Part shown: piece after piece, positions 52,446-63,710 of the stretch
How positions within the stretch are numbered: position 1 is the first letter of the stretch
Layout: the number at the start of each line of letters is the position of its first letter
Origin: Salticus scenicus
Taxonomy: Eukaryota; Arthropoda; Arachnida; Araneae; Salticidae
Assembly: GCA_963930645.1 (NCBI GenBank)
Contig: OZ005652.1
Span: 323,110,738-323,174,737 of the forward strand
Direction: 5' to 3'
Length of the DNA: 64,000 bases
The notes under the pieces: model-generated
Told to the model about the DNA's origin: nothing
The model's database searches: none
The model's input: the letters and a program-made list of their open reading frames with translations, nothing else
Program-made: the position numbers and the translations under genes

Positions 52446-53970
52446 TTTAAAGATTAGAAAAATCAATAGGAGATTTACAAGCCAATGCGTAGACTTGCAA
52501 ATTGCAGCAAAAGGAAATGCAAAACTTAAATGTAGGAATATATAAACAAATGAATGAAATGAAACCCCAAAAAACATTGAAGTCTTCATCACGGATGCCC
52601 CTCAGTGTAGTGGTGTAAGAGAAGTTTCTGAAAGGACAGTAGCAATTAGCTAATAACTATACTTAGCCCCCAACTTCTCATCAAACAGAAAACCACCATT
52701 AACTGAAGAGAAATCAATCATATATATAATGTATAAAATACTAAAAAAGTTATAAAATTACAAAATTCCAAAAGTTATAAAATTACATCAAATCCATTTA
52801 AAAAATACACAAAAATATAAGAAATTACGGAAGGTAAGCAAGAAAGTAAAAAAAAGAAATAAAATAAAGTAAAATAAAACCCCTACTTGATAAACGAACC
52901 CACTTAATTTAACAAACGAACAGTTAATTAACGAACAGTTAATTTGCAAGGTATTTTTTAGATCTTCAAGAGCACATTTCAAATCATTATCATTATTGCA
53001 AATAGACGAATTCTTTTAAATTGTGCAAACATAATATTTTTTAAAACTTTTCTCCTTATACTTGAAAGCCAATTAGTGATAATATTTACTTTAAAATTAA
53101 ATAATATCATTAAAATTATATATATATATCATTTATTAAATGATGTCTTACTTTATTTAAAATGTTGCTTATTGAAGTAACAATGTTTGGCCAAACTCTA
53201 GGCAAATACTTAAATTTAAGAACGTTTAAGAAAGTAACTTCAAAGCTAAACACTTATTTGAAAACAGAATAAACAGAACAAAGTTTCTCAATAAAAACTT
53301 TTTTTTTTTTTTTTAAGAAAACGGGAAAGTGCATTCTTGAACAAATAGAATAAATCAGTTAAAGTAGAAACAATGTAACATCTATTATATTATTTAATTG
53401 AATGAATTGTAAAATGCATTAAATAATTCATAAACTAATATTATAAATTTAAAAAGTTTTCAATTCAAATAAAAATTCTCGTTTAGTTGACATAGCTAAA
53501 AGTAGAAGAATTGGTTTTGTTAAAATACATATTCAGATTGTTCTTGTTAAATTACTTAAGCATAAAAACTAATTGTCCATATTTAAAATTTAGCAATGAA
53601 ATGAATGCTCGGAAAACATAAAGCTAAAGGAAAAATTAATATTTTCAAATATAAATGTAGTCGTAAATACTAATTGCAGTTTAAAAAAAAATCCCTTTAC
53701 GGCAAGCTTAAAGGCAAAGGTAGATTCATTTACGTTAATGTTACAAAAGTAAAGAAATATTACATATGCATTAACACATACTAAGCCAATGGCTTTGTTC
53801 CGACACATTGCATTATTTACGTCGCTATTCTATTTTTAAGAAATTTAATTATCAACTACTACTATTCATTCTACTTAAAATTTTAGGCTAGATTTATTTG
53901 TCAGCAAATGTTTCAATTTTTTTAAATCGAAGCTCATAATTATTCAACTAATAGAAGCCATAAAGATATA
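52136..53970. other. AT-rich non-coding stretch
   Basis: TA runs near 52378-52392 and 52417-52441, and a T run near 53301-53314. About 52560-52700 is slightly GC-richer and unassigned. No gene seen. Confidence 0.5.
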
Positions 53971-54122
53971 CAATTTGGTGGCAAAACGTGCGACTTAGCG
54001 ATGAAATTTGTGATTTGGCGGCAAAATTTGATAGTTGACGAAATTTTTGACTTGGTGACGAAATTAGTTATTTGATGACAAAATTTGGCGAGCTTGGCGA
54101 TGAATAACGGCAGCTTTGGCGT
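53971..54122. repeat. Degenerate ~20-bp minisatellite, about seven units
   Basis: Units of the type GACTTGGCGACGAAATTTGT follow each other: ATTTGGTGGCAAAACGTGCG, ACTTAGCGATGAAATTTGTG, ATTTGGCGGCAAAATTTGAT, then AGTTGACGAAATTTTTG, ACTTGGTGACGAAATTAGTT, ATTTGATGACAAAATTTGGC. The minus-strand translation shows the same periodicity (QITNF, KSKIS). Similar words occur in 39.9-40.0 kb. Confidence 0.75.
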
Positions 54123-55110
54123 CATTTAATTTTCTTCCCACGCAAAAACCTCATATCTCTTCTCAGACCAATATCTTGTTTCCACAAGATAAAAAGTCAA
54201 ATGAAGTTGTAACGTATTACTCTCAATTTCAATCGTAAATTTAAATTCTTGCGTAAACCGGTGTTCTAAACTATTCACAACAAACAATATTTTTACCAAG
54301 GCTAAAGTATTATTTTAATTTTATATTTTTAAATGATAAATTCAAGCTATTACCATGTTTTTTATATTTTCAGCTCTCTTTTTTATTATCGTTTGCACGT
54401 GACGTAAGCATCAGATTATAGATTTAAGCAATTAGAGCGAAAGAAAAAGTCGGCTTCTTTACAATTGACGAAAAATCACTTTTTAACTTGTAACTTTTAA
54501 GCAATTGAACTTATCGAAAAAGTTTAAGGTCAAAAATTGTTCTTTAGGGTAAGGCGGTAATTCGCCTGATTTGAAGTATTTTCCCATTTTCAATATTAAA
54601 GAAATTATGGGCAAATGAAAATTTCTACCCCCCACCATTTCCACCCCCTTTGAGCTGGATACGCCATCTACGAACTCGACCAACATTTTTACTGTCCTGA
54701 CAACATATCCCCAGCTGGTTAAATTTAAATAAAAATTACTCCAGTTATCGTGTTCACAACTTAACATGGGAGAAAGCGTTATACATATATATACGATACC
54801 TATATATATATATATATAAGCTTTTGAACGGAGGGTGGTTTTGGGTTCTAGGGGTCATGATCGGTGAAGATATGAAGAAATGAAGGTCGTGTAATGAGAA
54901 CCATTGCAATAGGTAGATCTCCTATAAGGAATCTACCTAAAAAAATCGTACAGTGCAAAAATATTTTTTTAATAATTAGTAATAATATTTAAATAGACAT
55001 CTCTATATGCCCATATGCTTTTAATAAACAGTAAAAAAAAATATTTCATTATCCATCGCTTATATTAAACAAGTTAATCTTCTAACCTGTTATATATCTG
55101 TGTATATATG
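54123..55110. other. Non-coding stretch with an unassigned GC-richer patch
   Basis: About 54510-54780 (CGCCATCTACGAACTCGACC, GTCCTGACAACATATCCCC) and 54825-54940 look like remnants of old interspersed repeats. The 94-codon minus frame there has no recognisable motif. There is a short TA run near 54800 and a TG run near 55108-55122. Confidence 0.4.
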
Positions 55111-55119
55111 TGTGTGTGT

Positions 55120-56530
55120 GTGTGCCTAGGGTTTCTCAGAAAAACCTGTAATGATTTTGATCAAACTTGTTTTCAAGTTCGAAAAATAATAGTTCTCTGT
55201 TAGCCCTTTGTCTGTCGGTTGCAAATTATGGCAGAAATTGGGTTTACTCAGAAGTAGACATAACGACCTTTATGAAGCTTTGGGGTTAAGATTGTTTGAG
55301 GGATTGCATAATCAATTGAACTTATCCTTTATTGTAGGAAAATCGCTATCGCTGTTTACCCTTTATCCGCCTGTGCAAGATATGGAAAAAATTAGGATTA
55401 CTCAGAAATGAATATAACGAACTTCCTAAAAATTAGGTGTTAAGTGTTTTTTTTTTTTCTTTTTCTTTTTTTAATCGATTGGACTTACCCTCATCTTCAA
55501 ACACATTAGCGTTGACTGTTAAAACCTTTATCCACCGGTTGCAAAATATGACTGAAAATAGGTTTTCTCGGAAATGAATATAACGATTTTGATAAAAACC
55601 TAAGACTTCATATTTTAATATGAAGACAAATCCATCTGAATTGTCTTCATCTTAACGAAAACTAGCGTTCACTTATAATCTTTACTTCGCCAGTTGCAGA
55701 TTTTCTCGGAAATTGAGTTTACACGGAAACGGATGTAACAGTTTTAATAAAAACTTAGGGTAAAGGATTTTTCAAATGTAAAAATTATCTGACTTATCTT
55801 CAGAAAAATTTGCATTCACTTTAAATACTCAATTCGCACGTTGCAAAATATGGCAGAAATTTGGTTTTATCGGAAATGAATCTGATAATTTAAATAAAAA
55901 TTTAACGTTAAACGTATTTTGAGCTGAGAAACCAATCTAATTTATTCTTATCTTTTCGAAAATTACGTTCACTCTTCAATAATTTGGTTTTCTTAGAAAT
56001 GATTTTGGTAAAAGTTTAGATTTAGGGGGCTTTTAACTTTACAGTTCAATCTGAATCGTCCCTTTTTTTTTTTATAAAAATTAATGCTCACTGGTAATTC
56101 CTGCTTTGCCCTGAAAATAAATGCAGAAACTCTGTTTTATTTCAAAATTTTAAGGACTTTTATAAAAATTTAGAATCGGTGTGCTTTTTAAATGACATTT
56201 CTACTAAAATACCCTCAACTGCAGGATAATTAACGTTCACTGGTAACTCGCACTCCATACGGAACAATTGATTGATTTTTTTTTTTTTTTTTTTTTTTTT
56301 GTGGAAGGCATTGTTACGATTTTGTAAAAAAAGAATCCGGCTTATCTTCTTCAGAAAAATTAGCATTGGCTGGTAATCCGTGATTTACCTGGAAGACTAT
56401 ATGGCATGGCATAAACTTGTTTTTTCAAGAAAATTGCTTGAATGATTTTGATAAAAAATTACGAATAAGGGTTGGAGGTGGTAATTCGATTTGAAGGTTT
56501 CTTATCTCCAGAAAAATGCCTTCACCCGGG
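55120..56530. repeat. Degenerate satellite, about nine units of ~130-166 bp
   Basis: A block TTTATCCNCCGGTTGCAAAATATG, then GCAGAAATTGGGTTT, CTCGGAAATGAATATAACGA and TTTTGATAAAAACTTAGG, followed by a TATCTTCAGAAAAATTAGCGTTCACTG block, repeats along the region. Anchors of the GTTGCAAAATATG word fall near 55221, 55375, 55541, 55696, 55843, 56113, 56263 and 56393, with one unit lacking the anchor near 55977. Units differ by substitutions, T runs (55447, 56276-56300) and small deletions. No coding role is likely. Confidence 0.75.
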
Positions 56531-56664
56531 GCAAAAATATAAGAAATATATTTCAAAACATATAACTGTAATTACGAGTTATAATTATACAGTAGTGATT
56601 ACAGTTATACCCGTACAGTAGAATCGTAGTATTACAGTATACTCCTAGTTCACAGTACTACAAG

Positions 56665-57417
56665 TTGTGAGGTTTGCGTTGATGCAAGCTCCATCTTAAT
56701 TAATTACTTAGATAACTGATGGATAAGTAAAGAGAGCACGAGACTTGAATATACTATAAAGAAGACTTTTATTTGAACAGATTAATGGGAGGGCGGTCTG
56801 GCAATCAAGATAGCTCAGTCAGCGTATTTAATTACTTTATCAAAATATATGTATCAGAATTTAAATTAGATAATTCTAAATATCTCACCCCAGCAAACAG
56901 GTGAAGGTGTAAAGACGGATGCACTCTTTCACTCCGCTACTGTGACTTCACTGTGGATCAGCGGATTCTTGTCTGATCCAACTTTACCTTTACGAATGCT
57001 AGTAGAAACGCGCACCAACACTCATCAGTACTTAATCTTCACACAACTAAATCTCCACTACTCCACACACCTCAATAGTCGCCAAAATAAGAATCTTCAC
57101 AATCTACACCACAATCTCCTCTAATATACACCACAATCTCCCTCTTTCATCTTCTGAAACCATCTCCATCTTATACTACTTCCTACCAACTTCTTTTCTC
57201 TTCATTTCAATCAAGCTTTCAAAATCACTTTCAATTCATCAAACTCTCAGAACCTAATTGTTTCGTTGCAGCACCATGCCGACACAAAACTAATCAGACC
57301 AAGACTTTCGCCGAGTTACTGGTGACGAAGCGCTTTAACCGTCCCAACTTTATACTTTGCTGGATCCAGCTTAATTTCAAACAACTGTGGAGACGTTCTG
57401 TAGTCTCAACCTCACAA
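56665..57417 (-). mobile_element. Solo LTR of an LTR retrotransposon
   Basis: A 753-bp segment bounded by the perfect 10-bp inverted pair TTGTGAGGTT/AACCTCACAA (TG...CA ends). Read on the minus strand it has a TATA box GTATAAAG about 62 bp from the start (57348-57355) and, near the far end, a poly(A) signal AATAAA (56768-56773). A short U5-like region follows. It is more GC-rich than the flanks. No second LTR, tRNA primer site or gag/pol is present, as after LTR-LTR recombination. I found no matching 4-6 bp target duplication. The superfamily is unknown. Confidence 0.65.
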
Positions 57418-57672
57418 TGTGACTTTTACAATGAGACCGAGTGAATGCGGTTATCCAGGCAGATATCTATGAGAGATGTACTATATAAAATTGTTACATT
57501 TTTCTTAATAAAAATTATATTATTTTCATCAATGGATGCTATTCAGTGTGTTTATTTGTAAAACAAACAATTCATTTTCAAGTATTTTCAGACACATAAT
57601 CATTTTTAGTTGTTCATAACAACAAGTAATAACGATAATAATTACATAATTTTAGAATTGCGACATCAAATA
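57418..57672. other. AT-rich spacer
   Basis: Non-coding DNA between the solo LTR and the Tigger element. Confidence 0.5.
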
Positions 57673-57674
57673 TA

Positions 57675-58557
57675 CAGTAAACTCCCGATTATCCGAAGTG
57701 AACGGGGAATAGACAACCGCGGATAATCGAATCAGCGGATAATCCGCAAGAGGGTCAAAAAGGGGATATAAATCAACACATAAAGCCTTTTGAGCAATAC
57801 TGTTTAATTAACAGTTAAGCATGGTCTACATATATAATTTAACATACTAATAAAAATTTCTACTTACATTTTGCTCTATTTTTTAACAAAAAAATCGGTC
57901 AAGCATTTTTGTTTTTTTGTACTAAAACACTTTTTCTTAATTCGCGATTACAGTTTCTTTATCAGCATTTTGTCACAAAGTAATACATCGTCCTGTTCCT
58001 CGAGATATTTTATAAGTCCATCTGCATGTGCTAGGGCTGCGTTGTAGCTTATCCTATGCTGAGTTTTATCTCCTTCCTCCTCTTCTTCTTCACTATCTTC
58101 TGAAACTGGGTCTAATGCTTGGCCCACAATTTGTTCATCTGTAAGGTGTTGAATACCTGGATCATTGGCGTCACAATTAAACCACTCTTCAATGTTTCCT
58201 TCATTGACTTTTTCTCCTCCAGAAACAGATTTAGCTAAATTTGCCAAATCATGAGCAGAAATTTCTTCCTCCTCTATAAACTCTACCAAAGTATTTCCAC
58301 ATTTGGTAAATTTTTTTTTTCTCCGAGACCTTACTAATGTAGACTGCTTAACTGCCTCCCAAGTAGTGTGTATGCCATAAATGCTGTCAAGAATCGTGTA
58401 ATATCTCCAAAAGCCTTGAAGGTCATTATTCTCTTCGATCTGTTTTTGTAATAAGTTTGTTCTGTATTTTTAAATTCCCTTTTAAATTCAGGCCCTTGAG
58501 GACCGCGGATAATCCGCAAAGCGGATAATCCGACCGCCGATAATCGGGAGTCTACTG
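57675..58557 (-). mobile_element. Internally deleted pogo/Tigger-like element
   Basis: The ends CAGTAAACTCCCGATTATCC and the complement of CAGTAGACTCCCGATTATCG are flanked by TA (57673-57674, 58558-58559). Subterminal GCGGATAATCCGC-type words recur at both ends. At 883 bp it is much shorter than a full pogo-type element. Only the 3' part of the transposase gene remains, on the minus strand. Confidence 0.85.
57948..58467 (-). pseudogene. Tigger-like transposase, C-terminal remnant
   Basis: The minus-strand frame from about 58467 reads KYRTNLLQKQIEENNDLQGF, WRYYTILDSIYGIHTTWEAV, then SVSGGEKVNEGNIEEWFNCD and a Glu-rich run, ending DKMLIKKL and a stop at 57948. The WxxYxIxDxIYxI block, the Trp after it and the acidic tail with LTDEQIV are typical of pogo/Tigger/jerky-type transposases. 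The CENP-B-like DNA-binding domain and the DDE core are deleted, with the junction near the GGGCCTGAATTTAAAAGG sequence at 58480-58500. There is no plausible start codon for the complete frame. Confidence 0.75.
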
Positions 58558-58559
58558 TA

Positions 58560-60490
58560 TATCAAATTTTATTCCATATAAAATTTTATTTACATCATAT
58601 AGAATTAATATTTACTCTCTCACTATATAGATTTATTCTTCTACTCTTTCTTTACTTTATTACAGTATACATGACGACGAGCTGGCAATTTTTAATTTTA
58701 GTCCTTAATGTATCTGGATATTTTGTGTTGCCCTTTAAATCTTAATGCTAATCATACTATGTTCTATACAAACTATTTTTAGTGCATATAAATAATAAAT
58801 GTCAATTTCATTATAATTTGTCTAAAATAAGTAATATTAAAGTATGGTTTTAAACAGAAATATCTCTCATAGAATTCGATTCTTTGGAGTTATTTTGGAT
58901 GTCCCTGTAAATAAACTATTGCTGCTATTTACCCCGATTTCTATAGGAAGCATCCCATTGTGCACTTAAATAACATATATATAAACATCTTTTTCAGAGA
59001 TTTTACATGAATACTTACGAGTGTGACAGTGCGTACAGACGGGAAGATAAATCGGAAACATAAACATATTTCAATTTTGTTGGAACGTGTTAAAAAGAAA
59101 TATGTGTATAATAAGATGAATATTTTACTTATAACCTAAGACATTAAAAATATTTGTTACTGATAAAACTTAATTGAAATAACTATAAAATTTACAATGG
59201 AATAATGTGAAAGGTACCAATTTTTTAAAAATATTTTTATAAATTTCGCACATATTAAAAAAATACATATCAGTGCTTTCAATCGGTTATCGTGTATACA
59301 TTTGGACAATGTATACATTTATCTTCCCATTATAATTTGGTTGAAATATCGTTAGTACGTGAAGTCATTTTTGTTAATATAAACATATATATTTGCCATG
59401 CATATTCTTATTAAATTTTTTGCAAGAATAAAGAATCAAGCAGTACGCATAGAATTATAACACTTTCCAACTATACGTGCTCATTGCATCATTTAAACAT
59501 AAAAGTACTTTGTAAACGTAATTACAAAACGAATACACAAAAGAACCGAAAAACAAACAGTTAAACTAATTGAATTCATACTCACGCTTTAATATTGTTG
59601 GAAACTGTTTAAAAGCTTAACACAGACGTAGATGCAATGTAATTTAAAGCTAGGAGAGATTGCGTGGTAGAAGAGAATGCGAAAATAGGGGATAGGCGGG
59701 AAAGAGTAGCGAGGGCGATTTGCAACTTCAGGTGGTTGTACAGCATTAATAGTCAATTGCCGACTTCAATGTGCATCTTGGTTGCTTCAAGAATGTAATA
59801 TAAGACGTGGTTATTTTGTCTCGTTTTAAAAAATAAATGCTTGAAAATTTTTAACCTTTCCTAGGAATTTATATCGAGTAGTAGTAATACAAAATAGTTT
59901 TATAAATTAAACAATTTCTCATAACCTACTGACCTAGACGAACGGTACAAACACCACAATTTTCTCTAAAGGAGAATAATTATTTAATTAAATATTGTAC
60001 AATCTCTCCTACCAAAATAGGAGAGTTTGCTCTTTTGCTATTTAGGAGAAATCGCGCATTAAAAACTCTATACTTATAGAGAATTTGCAGTTTATTGGTA
60101 ATAACAAGACAATTATGATGAGTTTGTTCAATGTCTGGAACTGTACCAAAAAATAACTTTGAAAAAATACAAGGCCCTATCAATCCATTCGAGACGGCGC
60201 ATCATTTTAGAAACTGTCCCCAAAATATTAAATTGAATATTATTTTCAAGTGGTAAGATCGACAAAAGCCACACCTCTAATGAGGTTTAGATTTTGGATT
60301 CTAATGTTACTCTATGGAAAATTTATCGCAAAGTATTCAAATATTACTGTATATCTATCTGGTTTTACAATATTTTCGAATGTGATGCTCAAGTTTTGTG
60401 CAGCTGTCGCAAGCTTAAATAAAAGCGATAAAACTGAATCCAAACAAAAAATATCAGCCTACTGAAAATACTTTTTAAGAACTGTAATCG
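58560..60490. other. Non-coding stretch
   Basis: Mostly AT-rich. About 59650-59815 is GC-richer (GGGATAGGCGGGAAAGAG, GTAGCGAGGGCGATTTGC) with AATATAAG and AATAAA words downstream. It could be a promoter or LTR fragment, but I cannot define ends. Confidence 0.4.
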
Positions 60491-60661
60491 CATACTTGCC
60501 AACCATCTCATTATGAACCGTACAATTTTTAGTACCCGCCTTTTTTTTCACACCAATAACTTTTTAGAGTAATTTTAGTCTTATTTAATGTGAGAAAAGG
60601 GGAGTTTTTTCAGGGGATGTTAACAATTGTACGGTTATTAATGAGATAGTTGGCAAGTATG
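60491..60661. mobile_element. MITE (family 2, copy 3)
   Basis: A 171-bp element starting CATACTTGCCAACCATCTCA and ending with the complement of CATACTTGCCAACTATCTCA. The inverted ends extend about 35 bp to CCGTACAATT. The interior (CCTTTTTTTTCACACCAATA, then TTTTAGTCTTATTTAATG) matches the family copies at 3083-3284 and 8874-9020. This is the best preserved of the three. Confidence 0.85.
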
Positions 60662-60717
60662 TAAACGTCTAAATTTCAATAAAATAAATTAAATATGCAT
60701 AAAGAATTTTAAAGTTG

Positions 60718-60795
60718 AAACGAGAAGATTTCATACCAAGTGAAATTTGTGTTTTATGTTTTGAACATTTTTGTGCGAAGATTTTGAGGAAAAAA
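60718..60795 (+). pseudogene. THAP-type zinc-finger fragment
   Basis: Codons from 60718 read KREDFIPSEICVLCFEHFCAK. In THAP domains (C2CH zinc-dependent DNA-binding modules of P-element transposases and host regulators) a KRxxFxPS...VCxxHF block precedes DF. Here C-V-L-C-F-E-H-F supplies the last Cys and His. The expected DF is out of frame (ATTTTGAGG follows AAG), which suggests a one-base deletion. The first Cys pair and the AVPTIF-type end were not found in frame, so it is a broken fragment. It may come from a DNA transposon or from a host exon. Confidence 0.4.
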
Positions 60796-60836
60796 ATTAA
60801 TAAATAACAAAAAGCGGGCGGATTCTGGGCTTAAAA

Positions 60837-61250
60837 GTGAGTGGAACAAGCCATACATTGTTGCCCACGCGGTGTGCTACTCGTGTTTTTGGCTCGGAAA
60901 TGCATTGCGTACACGGTGTCTCGAACAGGTTAACTTATGGCAGGCGGTTGCCCAATAGCTTCAACATTTACAACAGTAAGTGCAACGAATGTAGACAACG
61001 AGAGATTCGGTTAGCAAACAAGAAACCGTTTAAGCTGAAAAAGAAATGTAATAATTTTAAGCATAGCTTCCAATATTTTAATTTATTCATGAGTATTTTC
61101 CGCCTCACCTTTATTTCATACTATTTTTTTTTTTTTTTTTTTTTTTTAGTTTTTCTTATTCTGTTGAAGTTCTATTTTAGAGGAAAGTTTTCTATAAATA
61201 AAGTAGTACGAAATAAAGGCGGGGCAAAAAATACTCCGTAATAAATTTAA
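60837..61250 (+). other. Open stretch without recognised homology
   Basis: A 134-codon frame begins with a GTG at 60837. Its first part (60837-61010) is GC-richer than the region (GCCCACGCGGTGTGCTACTC) and the second half is T-rich simple sequence that breaks any protein-like pattern. It follows the THAP fragment and might include remnants of the same element. I do not assign a function. Confidence 0.2.
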
Positions 61251-62293
61251 ATTTTGACAGCTATGATTTTCAGTTGAGGCGTTATCTAGTAACTTAATGT
61301 TATCTGGTCTTGTTCTCCTTTCTGTTTCTTTAATATCTTTTTTTTTTTTTTTTTTTTTTTAAATAAATTTTTGAAATTCTTTTGAAATTTCTTTTATCTG
61401 ATTTTTTAATTGTTGAATTGAGATATCCACTCCCAGTACAATAATATTTGTTTACAAATACCGTACAACAATATTATTTAAGTGTAATTAATTATTATTA
61501 ACAACATAATTGCAGTTTTTATTAAGCGCAATTACTCCTACCCTATAACGAGAGATTGGACAAAATAACTCTCTTTTTTTTATTACAGCTGTTATTTTAA
61601 ATTATATCAGAATAACAAGATAGTAATGGAAATGCACAGAAAAAGGATCAGTTCAAAATTATGCACCAATAATTTAGCAAAAACTGAATATTTGGATTTT
61701 TTATATCGTTTTGTTGAATTGTGCACAAACTTTCCTAGTTTTACCTTATACCTTAATGAATGGGAATATTTTAGTGCCGCGCTATAAATCTTAATCCTAA
61801 ATATGCCATATTCTATGAAAAACATTTTTTTTTTTCAAATGAACAATAATTGTCAATTTCAATATGATTTCTGAAATACAGGGTTATTTAAATATGAATT
61901 TGAAAACTTTCTTTTAGAATACAGTGCATTAGCATTAAAGTATAGTTTTGGGTGTTTCTATACATAAACCACACTGTCAAAAATGCTGCAGTAAAATTAT
62001 GGGCAAAGCCCGGCAGCACAGATTCCAGTCAAAGCCCGTAAAAATACATTTAGACGATGAATGATGTATCGCCAGTAACTTTACGTTGTGATGAAACATA
62101 CAACCAACCAGCAAAAACAGTAGCATTGACCTTAAAATTAAAAGTTAAAGTTTGAGTTTCTCAAATGCTTTAAAAAAGTTTCTTGCAATTATTACACATG
62201 CGTGCAGGGAGAAATCCACAACACTAAAAAACTTATTTATTTTTTTTACACGCAAAAGCTAATTTATTAATTTTCATGCGAAGCAAACCGTCT
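61251..62293. other. AT-rich non-coding stretch
   Basis: T runs at about 61121-61147 and 61339-61360. Nothing else is recognisable apart from slightly GC-richer text at 61985-62110. Confidence 0.5.
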
Positions 62294-62367
62294 TGGGTAA
62301 CCCCGGATTCGAACTTACAAGCATCTGTGGGAGAGGCCGGCGCTCTGTCAACCGCGCTGTTGAGATC
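62294..62367 (-). repeat. tRNA-like sequence (SINE head or tRNA pseudogene)
   Basis: On the minus strand CAGCGCGGTTGACAGAGCGC gives an A-box region and GTTCGAATCCGGGG a B-box region about 40 bp downstream, the spacing of a tRNA gene. The T-arm stem does not pair well (TGTAA against CCGGG), so it is not a functional tRNA. A T-rich tract on the plus side (62230-62250) would be the A-rich tail of a minus-strand SINE. Confidence 0.5.
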
Positions 62368-62824
62368 ACAGAGACTTTTCTTTACAAAAACGGATAAAGT
62401 CAACATCAGAACTGACTAGTTGATTAATCTTGTCATACGCACCAAAGACTTCTGGAAAATTTTTTAAACCGATTTACAGCACAATGTGAAGTAACAAATC
62501 TTCAATTATTTTTACAGAACTAGCTATACAAAATTACAGCAACCTGTGCTGTGTTTATCTTAAAAAAAGTGCTTTATTTTTACAGAAATTTTTTACAGTG
62601 ATTAAATTGTTAACGTTCAAACTATGCATAAAAATTATTTTATTTTAAGACTATTTTAAAATCTAAATTTGCTACTTTTGACAAAATTAAGAAGTCAGTC
62701 AATTCTCATATTCAAAAAACAAAAGCTTTTTTTTTTTTTTTTTTTTTTTTCCTATAAAGACTATGATACTGAACTTTGTGAAAGAAAATCTAACTATTTT
62801 TCGAAATCATTTTTATTTGTAAAC

Positions 62825-63050
62825 GGACTGGATTGGATTTGGGAATAAGGCCAGTTTAGTGCTGTAGGTCCTAGGCCTGAGGAGGAAAGCCCTCCGAGGG
62901 GTCTTTTTGAGGGGTCCTAGCCCGTATTTACACAAGTTTCGAAGGAAACCATGGAAAACTCCTAACGGCTAGGCGGTCGAGCACGACCTGGGATCGAACC
63001 TGGCACCTCACCTGCTTTGAGCGCAGAACTGTTCGGCCGCAGGTGGGCCT
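62825..63050 (-). repeat. tRNA-derived SINE (family B, copy 2)
   Basis: Flanked by TTTTTATTTGTAAAC (62810-62824) and TTTTTATTCGTAAAC (63051-63065), a 15-bp duplication with one change. The tRNA-like head is at the right end on the minus strand (GCGGCCGAACAGTTCTGCGC). GGGATCGAACC is the complement-strand B box. The body matches 19226-19458. Confidence 0.85.
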
Positions 63051-63479
63051 TTTTTATTCGTAAACACTAGCACTAAAGAGGTAGTCTTATTTCAAGGTTC
63101 TCATTAGAGGTAAATAATGGGTGAGAATTTCTCACCCTTTTTCAAAAACAAAATGAAACTTTTCAAAACTGTGTGAGATCTCTGAAAATTAACCCAGACG
63201 CAGAATAAACTTTGAATAATAATAATAAATCTTTTACATAAACACAGAGAATTTGTTTCTCCAATTAATACGATTTTTTTCATGTTTTTCGACCTTTATG
63301 GTTTCAGTGGTGAGTGCAAAGAAAAAATAACTAGAGCCTAATTCTTATTCATCCAAACAGGTTTTCATTATAAGGCCGATTTCAAACTTGTTTATGAAGT
63401 GTTAGGCGTATTTGCACATTTTAGAATAGCAAAAGAGTTTTTTTTTTTTTTTTTAAGCTGTATTCCATTGAAAGGAAGC

Positions 63480-63701
63480 TACCAGTGGCCGAGTGGTTCT
63501 GCGCTCAAAGATGGTAGACATAAGGTGCCGGATTCGATCCCAGGTCGCGCTCGGCCGCCTAGCCGTTCGGAGTTTTCCGTGGTTTTCTCCGAAACTTGAG
63601 TACATACGGCCTAGGACCCTTTAGAAAGATCCCTACGGACGGCACTCCCCCTCTGGCCTAGGACCTATAGCAGTCAATCATCCTTTTTCCCAAAATTCAA
63701 A
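63480..63701 (+). repeat. tRNA-derived SINE (family B, copy 3)
   Basis: TGGCCGAGTGG at 63486-63496 (A box) and GGATTCGATCC at 63530-63540 (B box) form a class II tRNA-like head. The body follows with CCGTTCGGAGTTTTCCGTGG and TAGGACC-type words. TCCATTGAA at 63464-63472 and 63702-63710 is a probable target duplication. It is inverted relative to copy 2, with their heads facing each other about 430 bp apart. Confidence 0.85.
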
Positions 63702-63710
63702 TCCATTGAA

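Noticed and set aside
59085..59475. Possible LTR between TGTTGGAACG and a TTCCAAC word
   Set aside because: Ends are only weakly matched, there is no TATA/poly(A) order and no target duplication.
62294..62367. Functional tRNA gene
   Set aside because: A- and B-box regions are present, but the T stem and acceptor do not pair, so it is a SINE head or pseudogene.
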